Assembly: GCF_900110485.1 (NCBI RefSeq) | Contig: NZ_FODY01000007.1 | Location: 107,064-171,063 of the forward strand | Reading direction: 5' to 3' | Source of the DNA: Propionispora vibrioides | GTDB lineage: Bacteria > Bacillota > Negativicutes > Propionisporales > Propionisporaceae | Length of the DNA: 64,000 bases | In this document: positions 44,555 to 52,589 of the stretch, in pieces | How the letters are laid out: each line of letters starts with the position of its first letter | How positions within the stretch are numbered: the stretch's first letter is position 1 | Program-made: the position numbers and the translations under genes | Notes under the pieces: generated by a model | Database searches by the model: none | What the model was told of the DNA's origin: nothing | Seen by the model: only the letters and a program-made list of their open reading frames with translations

Positions 44555-45958
44555 TCAACGGTTGGCAGCAAAAGGCTTGCGGCGAACAAACTGTCCGGCA
44601 CCGCGCACACCGACAAAGTTACCGCCTTCCACAATCACCTTGCCTCTGGCAATCGTCATCGTCGGCCAGCCAGTGATCTTCTTTCCCTCATACACACTGT
44701 AATCAATTCCCTGATGGAGCCGGTCAGCCTGTAATGTTCCAGTCTGTGCCAGGTCGACCAAAACCATATCGGCCAGGCTGCCAGGCTGCAGAACGCCCTT
44801 CTCCGGGTATAAACCGAACAGTTTGGCCGGATTGGCCGACGCCACGGCAACCAGTTGCTGCAACGTGAGCCGCCCTTGCTGAACACCTTCCTCCAAAAGC
44901 AACGGCAGCCGGGTCTCAATCCCCGGTACACCATTTACCACTTTAGTGAAATCACGCCTGCCGCCTGTCTCATCTTGCGGCAAAAACATGGTCTTTTCAG
45001 CCAGCGTATAGGTGCAGTCATCAGAACTAACCACCAGAACATCCTGCCCCAAGCCGGTCCAGAGCGCCTGGCAGTCGTCAGCATCCCGGAGCGGCGGACT
45101 CATGATGTAACGATAGCCCTCATCCTGCCGGTACATTTCCTGCGTAAGCACCAGATAATGGGGACAGGTTTCGGCATAAACCGGATAGCCTCTAAGCCGG
45201 GACTGCCGCACCGTCTCCAGGCCACGCCGGCTGGTCAGATGAAAAATATACAGTGGCGATCCGGCGGCTTCCGCCAGCAGAATGGCCCGCCGCACCGCTT
45301 CCTCTTCGCAGAGCGGCGGTTTGGCCTTGGGGAAATCAATCCAGTCCAATTCGCCTTTGGCTCGCTGCCGTTCTATATGAAACTCGGCTATCGCATTGGA
45401 CTCGGCATGCACTCCCGGCAGTGCCCCCCACTTGCGGGCGGCTTCCAGCACAGCCAGCATCCCGTCGTCCTCAATCATAACCCCTTCTTTGCGATAGGTC
45501 ATAAACAGCTTAATACTGCTGCAGCCATATTCCACTATAGCCGGAATTTCGGCAATCACTTGCGGATTGGCTTCGACAAACTTGGCATGAGTGCTGTAAT
45601 CAATGACGGCTTTCGCCATTTCCTCCCGCCGCTCTTTCACCCTGGCCAATACCGAGTCGCCCGGCCGGGTATTGGTAAAATCAATAAAAGTGGTAACACC
45701 GCCAAAAGCGCCGGCCACACTGCCGCTGTAAAAATCAAGAGCGCCCCGGCAGCCCATGAACGGTGCCTCAAAATGAGTGTGCATATCAATCAGCCCCGGG
45801 AGAACGTATTGACCGGCAGCGTTGATCACCCGTTTGGCCCGCCCCAGCAAAGCGGCATCGCCCAGGGAAACAATCCGGCCGTCTTGCACGGCAATATCGG
45901 TTTTTATTATGGCGTCGGCATTCACTATGCTGCCGCCCCGAATAATCAAATCCAGCAT
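44555..45958 (-). CDS. Dihydropyrimidinase/hydantoinase/allantoinase family amidohydrolase
   Basis: 467 residues. Cyclic amidohydrolase with 'GLIDMHTHFEAPFMG' (HxH), the carboxylated Lys in 'CSSIKLFMTY', metal His in 'PGVHAES' and 'YIFHLTS', and the catalytic Asp in 'VVSSDDCTY'. Opens a cyclic ureide or imide ring (hydantoin, dihydropyrimidine or allantoin); the exact ring cannot be told from sequence alone. It follows the racemase gene after a family 2 element, in the order ECF transporter, racemase, amidohydrolase. E. coli's uric acid/purine cluster has a similar enzyme (HyuA) beside ygeX and ygeY. Confidence 0.88.
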   Translation of the reverse strand: MLDLIIRGGSIVNADAIIKTDIAVQDGRIVSLGDAALLGRAKRVINAAGQYVLPGLIDMHTHFEAPFMGCRGALDFYSGSVAGAFGGVTTFIDFTNTRPGDSVLARVKERREEMAKAVIDYSTHAKFVEANPQVIAEIPAIVEYGCSSIKLFMTYRKEGVMIEDDGMLAVLEAARKWGALPGVHAESNAIAEFHIERQRAKGELDWIDFPKAKPPLCEEEAVRRAILLAEAAGSPLYIFHLTSRRGLETVRQSRLRGYPVYAETCPHYLVLTQEMYRQDEGYRYIMSPPLRDADDCQALWTGLGQDVLVVSSDDCTYTLAEKTMFLPQDETGGRRDFTKVVNGVPGIETRLPLLLEEGVQQGRLTLQQLVAVASANPAKLFGLYPEKGVLQPGSLADMVLVDLAQTGTLQADRLHQGIDYSVYEGKKITGWPTMTIARGKVIVEGGNFVGVRGAGQFVRRKPFAANR

Positions 45959-45979
45959 ATTCTCACTTCTTTCCTGCTC

Positions 45980-46139
45980 GGGCGTGTTGAAAAACTATCG
46001 GCACGCTCCCTGACGGCGCTTTTTGGGCCATACTTCGTTAGCCTGTTTTGAAATAGGGGCCACTATTCCTGCAACAGGCTGCTCGTCTGGCCCAAAAATC
46101 ACTCGCCACGGATCATACCTTTAGGTTTTCAACACACCC
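45980..46139. repeat. Family 2 palindromic element, copy C
   Basis: 160 bp. Ends GGGCGTGTTGAAAAAC (from 45980) and GGTTTTCAACACACCC (to 46139); inner arms TTTTTGGGCCA/TGGCCCAAAAA and AGCCTGTT/AACAGGCT pair perfectly although they differ from copies A and B. Begins 22 bp upstream of the amidohydrolase start and ends 8 bp from the racemase stop. Confidence 0.85.
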
Positions 46140-46146
46140 TACTCAT

Positions 46147-46839
46147 TTACGCATACAGTCCGGTGCGGGAAGGACAAAAGCCGCCGGCAATCATCTGCCA
46201 CAGCGCCGTACAGCCTGCCACCACCGGGTCAATCACCGTCAGTCCGGTCCGCTGCTGCAGCCGTGCCCCAATACCGGTCATTCCGGCACAACCAAGAATG
46301 ATTACTTCCGCTCCAGCCTGGCGCAAACTTTCGCATTTTTCCACCATTAAATCTTCCTGGCTGCCCGGCCGGCCGGCAAAATCACCGATCGGCACCTCCA
46401 GCGCCGCCACACCGGCCAGCCTGGCCTGCAGCCCGTAAGACAGGACCAGCGACTCCATCATGGGCTTGGCCTTGGCCGAAGCCGCCAGTATACCAAACCG
46501 GTAGCCCAGCAAAAGAGCCAGCGAAAAAGAAGCCTCGGCAATACCGGTAACCGGCAGCAGTACTTGTTCCTTCAAAGCATAGAGAGCCGGATCGCCAAAG
46601 CAGGCTAACAGCAAACCGTCGAAATGGTCCGGCGGCTGCTTGGCCAGCCGCTGCAGGACACTGGCGCCGCCCAGTGTATAGTCACGGAAGCTTTCCAGCA
46701 CGTCCGGCGCTCCCGGTGTAGAAGTAACTACAAAATCAAAATGCAGTCTGTCGCTCAACACCTGTACCGTTGCTTCAATATCACCGGTCATGACCGGCGA
46801 AGAATTGGGGTTAATCACCAGCAGATTAGGCCGTTTCAT
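46147..46839 (-). CDS. Hydantoin/allantoin racemase-like (Asp/Glu racemase superfamily)
   Basis: 230 residues. 'LLVINPNSSPVMT' is the hallmark start of the hydantoin racemase (HyuE/HpxA) branch; the two catalytic cysteines lie in 'LLACFGDPALY' and 'ILGCAGM'. Racemises a 5-substituted hydantoin or allantoin so the stereospecific hydrolase can use both forms. The start at 46839 has GGAGGTG 5 nt upstream and overlaps the end of the ATPase gene by 14 bp, so it is co-transcribed with the ECF genes. Confidence 0.85.
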   Translation of the reverse strand: MKRPNLLVINPNSSPVMTGDIEATVQVLSDRLHFDFVVTSTPGAPDVLESFRDYTLGGASVLQRLAKQPPDHFDGLLLACFGDPALYALKEQVLLPVTGIAEASFSLALLLGYRFGILAASAKAKPMMESLVLSYGLQARLAGVAALEVPIGDFAGRPGSQEDLMVEKCESLRQAGAEVIILGCAGMTGIGARLQQRTGLTVIDPVVAGCTALWQMIAGGFCPSRTGLYA

Positions 46840-47674
46840 AACCGCACCTCCGACGCCATTGCCGGTACAGTTCCTCCGGCGTTGCGATGCCCCGGTCAAT
46901 GCCGTATGCCTGCCAGGCCTGGGCCAGAGCAGTCAGCGACGGTGGCTTGAGCGATGCCTGATCAAGAATTTCACGGGCGCCAAACACCTCTCTGACTGTT
47001 CCGTCCAGCAGCATGTGCCCCTGGTGCATGACCACGGCCCGCTTGGCATATTGGGCAACAATATCCATTTCATGAGTAATGATAATGATCGTGTGACCAT
47101 GCTGCCGGTTCAGTTCCTGCAGAAACTCCATAATTTCGATCGATTGCCGGTAGTCCTGGCCGGTAGTCGGCTCATCGACAATAATGACCTTCGGCTTCAA
47201 CGACAGAATAGAGGCGATCGCCACCCGCTGCCGCAATCCTTTTGTCAGAAAGAAAGGATGTTCACCAAACAGCTCCGGCCGCACACCGGCAATCCGGGCC
47301 GCCTCGCCGACCCGCTCGCGCACTTCACTTTCCGCGCAGCCAATATTGCGCGGCGCATAGGCAATCTCATCAAACACATTATTATTAAACAATTGATGGT
47401 CGGGATTTTGAAAAACATAGCCAATAGCCGTAACCAATTGTTTTTTCACCTTGGGCCGGGTAGTATCCAGTCCGTCCACCGTTACGGTGCCCGAAGTGGG
47501 CTTGAAGATTCCGTTAAGCACCTTGGACAAGGTCGTTTTGCCGCAACCATTTTGCCCGATCAGGGCGATAAACTCACCGGGAAAAACCTCCAGAGTCACT
47601 TGATTGACCGCCCTGGTTCCATCGGGATAGCAATATACCAAATCCTCAACCGTTATAATAGACTGCTGTGTCAT
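46826..47674 (-). CDS. ECF transporter ATPase with altered signature motif
   Basis: 282 residues. Walker A 'GQNGCGKTT', Q-loop in 'YVFQNPDHQLF', Walker B 'VIIVDEPTTG', H-loop in 'IITHEMD'. The ABC signature, normally LSGGQ, reads LTKGL in 'FFLTKGLRQRVAI', so one of the two composite ATP sites of the heterodimer is probably weak or inactive. Extra C-terminal ~40 residues. Its start overlaps the preceding ATPase gene by 4 bases. Confidence 0.9.
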   Translation of the reverse strand: MTQQSIITVEDLVYCYPDGTRAVNQVTLEVFPGEFIALIGQNGCGKTTLSKVLNGIFKPTSGTVTVDGLDTTRPKVKKQLVTAIGYVFQNPDHQLFNNNVFDEIAYAPRNIGCAESEVRERVGEAARIAGVRPELFGEHPFFLTKGLRQRVAIASILSLKPKVIIVDEPTTGQDYRQSIEIMEFLQELNRQHGHTIIIITHEMDIVAQYAKRAVVMHQGHMLLDGTVREVFGAREILDQASLKPPSLTALAQAWQAYGIDRGIATPEELYRQWRRRCGYETA

Positions 47675-48528
47675 GACGTTCTCCCCCGTTTCAGTTCCTG
47701 CCCCAGCCTATCGCGGATGTCCTCAAAATAAACCGGCACCTTCGGCTGCGGACTGTCGGCGGCGGCCAGATAGGAAAACCGGATGATGTCGGGCACACGG
47801 ATCCCGCTGGCGGCAATGCCATCCAGATCGTCAAAAAAGCGTTCCGCCTTTTCCCGGCGACGGATACTGCCCTCCGCCAGGAGTAAAATTTCATCGGATA
47901 ATTCCGCTATCTTTTCAATATTATGTTCAATGACCACAATGGTCATCTGCAGCTCTTTTTTCATGGTAGCCAACAGGGAAAACACATTATCCTTCGAGTG
48001 AGGGTCCAGCATGGAGGTCGGCTCATCCAAAATGATGATTTTCGGCTTCATGGCCAGCACAGCGGCAATAGCTACCCGCTGTTTCTGGCCACCGGAAAGA
48101 TCATAAGGCGGTTTAGTCAACAGTTCCCGGATACCGGTCAGCTCGCTTACCCAGTCAAGCCGCTCATTGATTTCTTCCACCGACAGCCCTAGATTTTCCA
48201 AACCAAAGGCAATCTCCTCCTCTACGCTCATCGCCGTAAACTGGGCATCGGGATCGGCAAATACCATCCCGATATGCTGAGCCAGTTCCAGCGAACTAAG
48301 CGACCTCACTGTCGTGCCAAAAACCTCGATCTCACCCTGCAGCACACCGGAAAAATGCTCAGGAATCAGCCCCCGTAAGGCAAGGGCCAAGGTTGTTTTT
48401 CCCGCTTCATTGGGACCGACTATACCTAAAAAACGGTTAGCCTCCAGAGAAAAGGAAATATCCTTGAGCGTCATAGACTCACTGCCGCTGTACTTCCAGC
48501 ACAGATGCTTCACTTCTAGGGCCTTCAC
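47671..48528 (-). CDS. ECF transporter ATPase (canonical partner)
   Basis: 285 residues. Walker A 'GPNEAGKTT', Q-loop in 'GMVFADPDAQF' (Asp in place of Gln), full signature 'LSGGQKQRVAI', Walker B 'IIILDEPTS', H-loop in 'VVIEHNIEK'. GTG start at 48528 overlapping the EcfT stop (GTGA), with GGGGGAGGA before it. Forms the ATPase heterodimer with the next gene. Confidence 0.9.
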   Translation of the reverse strand: MKALEVKHLCWKYSGSESMTLKDISFSLEANRFLGIVGPNEAGKTTLALALRGLIPEHFSGVLQGEIEVFGTTVRSLSSLELAQHIGMVFADPDAQFTAMSVEEEIAFGLENLGLSVEEINERLDWVSELTGIRELLTKPPYDLSGGQKQRVAIAAVLAMKPKIIILDEPTSMLDPHSKDNVFSLLATMKKELQMTIVVIEHNIEKIAELSDEILLLAEGSIRRREKAERFFDDLDGIAASGIRVPDIIRFSYLAAADSPQPKVPVYFEDIRDRLGQELKRGRTS

Positions 48529-49415
48529 TCTCCTCCCCCCTTTACCGAGGCCAGTAAAGCCCGGTTCACCAGTGAATGACCGATATCAAACTGATTGGTA
48601 TGCACTTCAAAGATCACAAAAACCAGAAAAGCGGCCAACATACCGGAAATCATGGCAATATCGCCGCCCCGCACCGGCGATTTGGCAACCAGGTAGTCGG
48701 ACCGTTTCCGGCCGTTAACCTTGCCGGTCAGCACGGTGCCTTTGGCAAATAAAGCCATGCTGATATCGTCGCTGCGCCGGATGGCCAGCGTAAACAGCGG
48801 CACCATATACATGGCAAAATGCTTGATTTTACCGGTCCAGGACATATCCTCCGTATCCAATCCCCGGGCCTCCTCCGCCTCACGGATAATCCGGTAGTCT
48901 TCCAGAAACATGCCTGCCGACCGCAGTGACAGGCCCAGAAAATAAGAGCAGACAAACGGCATGCCCGTCGACCGGAACGCCACTAGAATGTCCCTTTCCC
49001 GGTTGGTCGAAAAATAAAAAATCGACGCATAAATAAGTGCCACAATGCGGATGTACACACTCAAAGCCCACATCAGGGAATGGTACTCCAGGCGTACCCA
49101 GCCGGCCTGATACAATACCAGCGGCTCCCCCTTGCCGACGGGGAAAAAGATGTACATGGCCAGAATAAATATTCCTATAGTGAATACCATGGGCAAATAC
49201 ACCCGCAGCTTGCGCAAATCCACCCGGGAAAACAGGAATAAACCCAGAATAACCAGTAGAAACGCAAGATTTCCCTCCGGCATTTCAATAAACAGGGGAA
49301 TCACGCCGGTAATCACAAAAAGAGTTAGACGAACCAGGGGATGCAGGGCATAAATCGGTGATTCCAGCGGCACATAACCTAAAATGGTTTTTTGCATAGT
49401 CTGTGTCCCTGCCAT
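48525..49415 (-). CDS. ecfT: ECF transporter transmembrane coupling protein EcfT
   Basis: 296 residues, about five hydrophobic helices and the cytoplasmic coupling helices with 'EEARGLDTE' (the Ala-Arg-Gly motif that contacts the ATPases); the second copy reads 'FAKGTVL'. Couples ATP hydrolysis to movement of the S component. GGGAGG 8 nt upstream of ATG 49415. Second gene of the operon, 29 bp after the S component. Confidence 0.88.
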   Translation of the reverse strand: MAGTQTMQKTILGYVPLESPIYALHPLVRLTLFVITGVIPLFIEMPEGNLAFLLVILGLFLFSRVDLRKLRVYLPMVFTIGIFILAMYIFFPVGKGEPLVLYQAGWVRLEYHSLMWALSVYIRIVALIYASIFYFSTNRERDILVAFRSTGMPFVCSYFLGLSLRSAGMFLEDYRIIREAEEARGLDTEDMSWTGKIKHFAMYMVPLFTLAIRRSDDISMALFAKGTVLTGKVNGRKRSDYLVAKSPVRGGDIAMISGMLAAFLVFVIFEVHTNQFDIGHSLVNRALLASVKGGGE

Positions 49416-49444
49416 ACATAGCGCCTCCCAACGGCCAACCGGGC

Positions 49445-50071
49445 TTAGGCCCAGTATTTTTTACAAAAGGTTTTTGATTTAATAACAATGGGTGAAACGA
49501 ATTTCAACATAATAACTCCCAGTATCCAGGAAGCCACCGCGTTACCGACAAACCAGCCGAAAAAGACGGGTAAATGAGCTGCCGGCGTAATCAGATCGAA
49601 AGTTCTCAAGACCGTGCTGCCCCAACCGGCGCCAATAATATTGGAAACGATAATACCCCAAAAAGTGAAGGCAATCCAGTCTTTCGGCGTCAAAAGCCGC
49701 GGATCGGCGCCAAAGGTGCGGAAGGCCCAGCCGGCAATAATGCCTTGCGCCAGATTGCCCGGTATGTAGGCCAGCGATACCGGCAGAGGGGCTGACCCGG
49801 AAATAGCATTGGATATAATCGGAAACACAAAAGAAGCAATCCCTCCCCACATACCATACCAAATGCTGCCGACCGCCTGAATAGCCTGGCCGGGCCAGAA
49901 GGCAGATACAAACCCCAGCGGCACAGCAATGCTGCCAAAGGTGCCGACAACAACGCCAACCCCGGTAAACAAGGCCATCATGACAAAATGCCCCAAACCT
50001 GATTTTCTTACTTCACCAGCTTCCAGTTCCCAGACATTATCCTGCTCTCTTGTTACTACCTGCGTGGACAT
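49445..50071 (-). CDS. ECF transporter substrate-binding S component
   Basis: 208 residues, about six hydrophobic helices, no signal peptide, consistent with an S component; 'PVSLAYIPGNLAQGIIAGW' resembles the loop/helix region of such proteins. Substrate not recognisable by sequence; context (racemase, cyclic amidohydrolase, shared control with ygeX) suggests a ureide, hydantoin or related compound. The start at 50071 has TGGAGTG 6 nt upstream; the longer frame to 50170 runs into the leader terminator. First gene of the operon. Confidence 0.8.
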   Translation of the reverse strand: MSTQVVTREQDNVWELEAGEVRKSGLGHFVMMALFTGVGVVVGTFGSIAVPLGFVSAFWPGQAIQAVGSIWYGMWGGIASFVFPIISNAISGSAPLPVSLAYIPGNLAQGIIAGWAFRTFGADPRLLTPKDWIAFTFWGIIVSNIIGAGWGSTVLRTFDLITPAAHLPVFFGWFVGNAVASWILGVIMLKFVSPIVIKSKTFCKKYWA

Positions 50072-50142
50072 ACGAATCACTCCAGTCATTTTTTTATTAT
50101 AATAACAACCGACGTTACCGCCGCTGCAATTACCAGACAAAC

Positions 50143-50193
50143 AAAAAGTGCCCTGAGAAGGAACTTTCATCCATTCTCAGGGCACCCTTGCCC
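50143..50193 (-). promoter_or_regulatory. Leader terminator and possible competing hairpin of the ECF operon
   Basis: GTGCCCTGAGA pairs with TCTCAGGGCAC (50149-50159 with 50175-50185) followed by TTTTTGTTTG on the minus strand. Upstream GGGCA (50193-50189) can instead pair with TGCCC (50184-50180), which uses up the terminator's 5' arm. Layout matches the ygeX leader. Confidence 0.65.
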
Positions 50194-50198
50194 AAAAG

Positions 50199-50283
50199 TC
50201 TCATTTCGAGACAAAAAAGTTTAAAAAAATATACCGCTTTATTAAGTTGGTCTCAGTATATCTCATTTTGAGATTTTTGTCTA
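50199..50283 (-). promoter_or_regulatory. ECF operon promoter with two TCTCA-N3-TGAGA operators
   Basis: TAGACA (50283-50278), 17-bp spacer, TATACT (50260-50255). Operator 2 (50261-50273) fills the spacer and touches the -10, exactly as at ygeX. Operator 1 (TCTCATTTCGAGA, 50199-50211) lies 62 bp downstream. An extra half site TCTCA overlaps the -10 at 50251. Confidence 0.8.
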
Positions 50284-50337
50284 CTCTTTTTATAAAGAAA
50301 ATCCGTCGGGCCGCTGGTGCCTTGCCCGGCTATCCCT

Positions 50338-50392
50338 GCAATGTCAACAACCCTGGCGGGCCAGGTTTGCCCCGCCAGGGTTGTTGCATTAC
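50338..50392. terminator. Strong hairpin upstream of the ECF operon
   Basis: CAACAACCCTGGCGGG (50345-50360) pairs perfectly with CCCGCCAGGGTTGTTG (50371-50386). No T run follows directly on either strand, so it may be a structural element or an old terminator. Confidence 0.5.
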
Positions 50393-50428
50393 ATATAATC
50401 ATGGGGCCGACTTACACCATGAACAGTT

Positions 50429-50507
50429 TAGTACAGTGTCAGATCTAATCCAGTGGATCTGACGGTCTATTTTCCGCACCCTTTCGTTGTCGTCAGTCAG
50501 CATACGT
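50429..50507. repeat. Half of a family 1 element, copy h
   Basis: TAGTACAGTGTCAGATCTAATCC, TGACGGTCTATTTTCCGCA and CGTTGTCGTCAGTCAGCATACGT match the family 1 left half up to the central hairpin, then family 2 sequence begins. Confidence 0.7.
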
Positions 50508-50510
50508 CCG

Positions 50511-50588
50511 CCCTATTTCAAAAAATGTTAACGAAGTATGGCACAAAAAGCCGTCAGGACCCGTTTCGGATAGTTTGAAAACACGCCC
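50511..50588. repeat. Half of a family 2 element, copy D (reverse orientation)
   Basis: Reading the minus strand: GGGCGTGTTTTCAAACTATCCG, CCTGACGGC, TTTTTGTGCCATACTTCGTTAACATTTTTTGAAATAGGG, the left half of family 2, ending where the family 1 half stops. Confidence 0.75.
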
Positions 50589-50705
50589 TAGGAAAATATG
50601 CAGCACTTGGTAATGCAGTTGTATATTCATTATACTGTTAAACCGCTGTGATTGTATGGATAATTATGCTGATTTTTTCTTGTCTGCAGGAGAAAATCAG
50701 CTACC

Positions 50706-50744
50706 AAGTACAAAACCCACCCTTTTCCGGGTGGTTTTGTACTT
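50706..50744 (-). terminator. Terminator of hcp
   Basis: GTACAAAACCACCC pairs with GGGTGGGTTTTGTAC (50708-50722 with 50729-50742, one unpaired base), 28 bp past the hcp stop. Confidence 0.7.
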
Positions 50745-50770
50745 AGCCGTTTATCTTTTGTTTTCTATTC

Positions 50771-52408
50771 TTACGCCATAAACATTTTCAAATCGTCTTC
50801 CACACTGCCTACGCCGCCGATCCCGAAGGTTTCCACCAGCACTTTGGCCACGTTAGGTGACAAGAAGCCGGGCAATGTTGGGCCGAGATGAATATTTTTC
50901 ACTCCCAGGTAGAGCAGCGCCAACAGTACAATGACGGCTTTTTGCTCATACCAGGCAATGTTATAAGCAATGGGCAATTGATTGACATCGTCCAGACCGA
51001 ACACTTCCTTCAGTTTCAGGGCAATGACGGCCAGCGAATAGGAGTCGTTGCATTGTCCGGCGTCCAGCACCCGGGGAATACCGCCGATATCGCCCAGAGG
51101 CAGCTTGTTGTAGCGGTATTTGGCACAGCCGGCTGTCAGAATAACTGTGTCCTGAGGCAATGCTTTGGCAAATTCACTGTAATAGTCACGGCTCTTCATG
51201 CGACCGTCGCAGCCGGCCATGACGAAGAACTTCTTAATGGCACCAGCCTTGACAGCCTCTACCACTTTATCGGCCAAACTCAGTACCTGATTGTGAGCAA
51301 AGCCGCCGACAATCTCGCCCTGTTCCAGTTCCTGCGGTGCCGGGCACTGTTTGGCATGGGCGATTAGGCCTGAGAAGTCTTTTGACTGACCGGCAGCTCT
51401 GGCGGGGATCTGTTTCAGTCCTTCAAAGCCAACCACACCGGTCACATATACCCGGTCCTTATAGCTTTCCTTCGGAGTAACCAGACAGTTGGTAGTCATC
51501 AAAATCGGTCCGTTGAAGCTTGCAAACTCTTTATCCTGCAGCCACCAGGCATTGCCGTAGTTGCCGACAAAATTGTCGTATTTTTTAAAGAACGGATAGT
51601 AGTGGGCCGGCAGCATTTCGCCATGAGTGTATACATCGACGCCGGTGCCCTTGGTCTGTTCCAATAATTCTTCCAAATCCTTCAGATCATGGCCGCTGAT
51701 CAAAATGGCCGGGTTGTTTCTAACGCCAATATTGACCTTGGTAATTTCCGGATTACCGTAGGTGGTGGTATTGGCCTGATCCAGGAGGGCCATGACATCC
51801 ACCCCGAATTTACCGCATTCCAGTACTAACGATACCAGTTGATCGGCGCTCAGTTCCTCGGTGGTAGCCTTCAGCGCTCGCTGCATAAAAGCGAAAATAC
51901 CATCTTGTCCATATCCCAGGGTATAAGCATGCTCGGCATAGGCTGCCATTCCCTTCACGCCGTAGGTTAAAAGTTCGCGTAACGAACGGACATCCTCATT
52001 CTCGGTTGCCAAAATACCAACTGCCTCTGCCTTGGCTTCAAAAGCATAGGGTCCGTCGGTCCAGGTCACACTGTCATGACTTTCCTGCGGTGCCACGCCG
52101 GCCTGGAACAGCTCGGCTTTCACCTGATCGCGGATAGCCAGTGCATCCTGCACCTTGCCGACAAAGTAAGCTTTATCAAAATTTGCATTGGTAATGGTGG
52201 AAAAGAGTGCTTCCATTACAAAAACATCAACCGCCGGTTTATTCACGCCGGCTTCTCTGGCCTGAACATTAAGAACGGAAATTCCCTTCAGCACATAAAT
52301 CAAAAGATCCTGTAAATTGGCGACGTCCGCTGTCTTCCCGCAAACACCGCGCAGGGTACAGCCGCTCCCCTTCGCCGTTTCCTGACATTGATAGCAAAAC
52401 ATTCCCAT
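50771..52408 (-). CDS. hcp: Hydroxylamine reductase (hybrid cluster protein)
   Basis: 545 residues, usual for class I/II Hcp. N-terminal cysteine group '[23 protein letters not shown]' binds the cubane cluster; the later 'CGKFGVD', 'TNCLV', '[15 protein letters not shown]' and '[10 protein letters not shown]' hold hybrid-cluster ligands. Handles NO or hydroxylamine in anaerobes. Its upstream region has a TGTGA-N6-TCACA palindrome (52480-52509) that a Crp/Fnr-type regulator could bind; rubrerythrin lies just upstream. Confidence 0.95.
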   Translation of the reverse strand: MGMFCYQCQETAKGSGCTLRGVCGKTADVANLQDLLIYVLKGISVLNVQAREAGVNKPAVDVFVMEALFSTITNANFDKAYFVGKVQDALAIRDQVKAELFQAGVAPQESHDSVTWTDGPYAFEAKAEAVGILATENEDVRSLRELLTYGVKGMAAYAEHAYTLGYGQDGIFAFMQRALKATTEELSADQLVSLVLECGKFGVDVMALLDQANTTTYGNPEITKVNIGVRNNPAILISGHDLKDLEELLEQTKGTGVDVYTHGEMLPAHYYPFFKKYDNFVGNYGNAWWLQDKEFASFNGPILMTTNCLVTPKESYKDRVYVTGVVGFEGLKQIPARAAGQSKDFSGLIAHAKQCPAPQELEQGEIVGGFAHNQVLSLADKVVEAVKAGAIKKFFVMAGCDGRMKSRDYYSEFAKALPQDTVILTAGCAKYRYNKLPLGDIGGIPRVLDAGQCNDSYSLAVIALKLKEVFGLDDVNQLPIAYNIAWYEQKAVIVLLALLYLGVKNIHLGPTLPGFLSPNVAKVLVETFGIGGVGSVEDDLKMFMA

Positions 52409-52479
52409 TGTATATAAGCCTCCTTGTTATTAGGGTGTAACAACCTTATTCATAGTGCTATCATACAGTAAACAGCCCG

Positions 52480-52509
52480 GAACGGCTGTGACCTGAATCA
52501 CAGCCGTTC
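52480..52509 (-). promoter_or_regulatory. Crp/Fnr-type palindrome upstream of hcp
   Basis: GAACGGCTGTGA-CCTGAA-TCACAGCCGTTC, 12-bp perfect arms around the classical TGTGA-N6-TCACA core. It lies 72-101 bp before the hcp start, beyond the rubrerythrin terminator. HcpR-like regulators bind sites of this type. Confidence 0.65.
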
Positions 52510-52530
52510 AAAAACATTTCGCCAAATACA

Positions 52531-52574
52531 AAAAAAAGATGGTACAGCGATTTCTACAGCGCCATACCATCTTT
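52531..52574 (-). terminator. Terminator of the rubrerythrin gene
   Basis: AAAGATGGTA (52535-52544) pairs with TACCATCTTT (52565-52574); TTTTTTTG on the minus-strand exit. Confidence 0.8.
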
Positions 52575-52589
52575 ACATTTACCCTGGTT

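Noticed and set aside
44855..46051. 398-codon plus-strand frame over the amidohydrolase gene
   Set aside because: Runs through a catalytic gene and into a family 2 repeat; no ribosome site.
46790..47731. 313-codon plus-strand frame over the ECF ATPase gene
   Set aside because: The opposite strand carries all ABC ATPase motifs; this frame has none.
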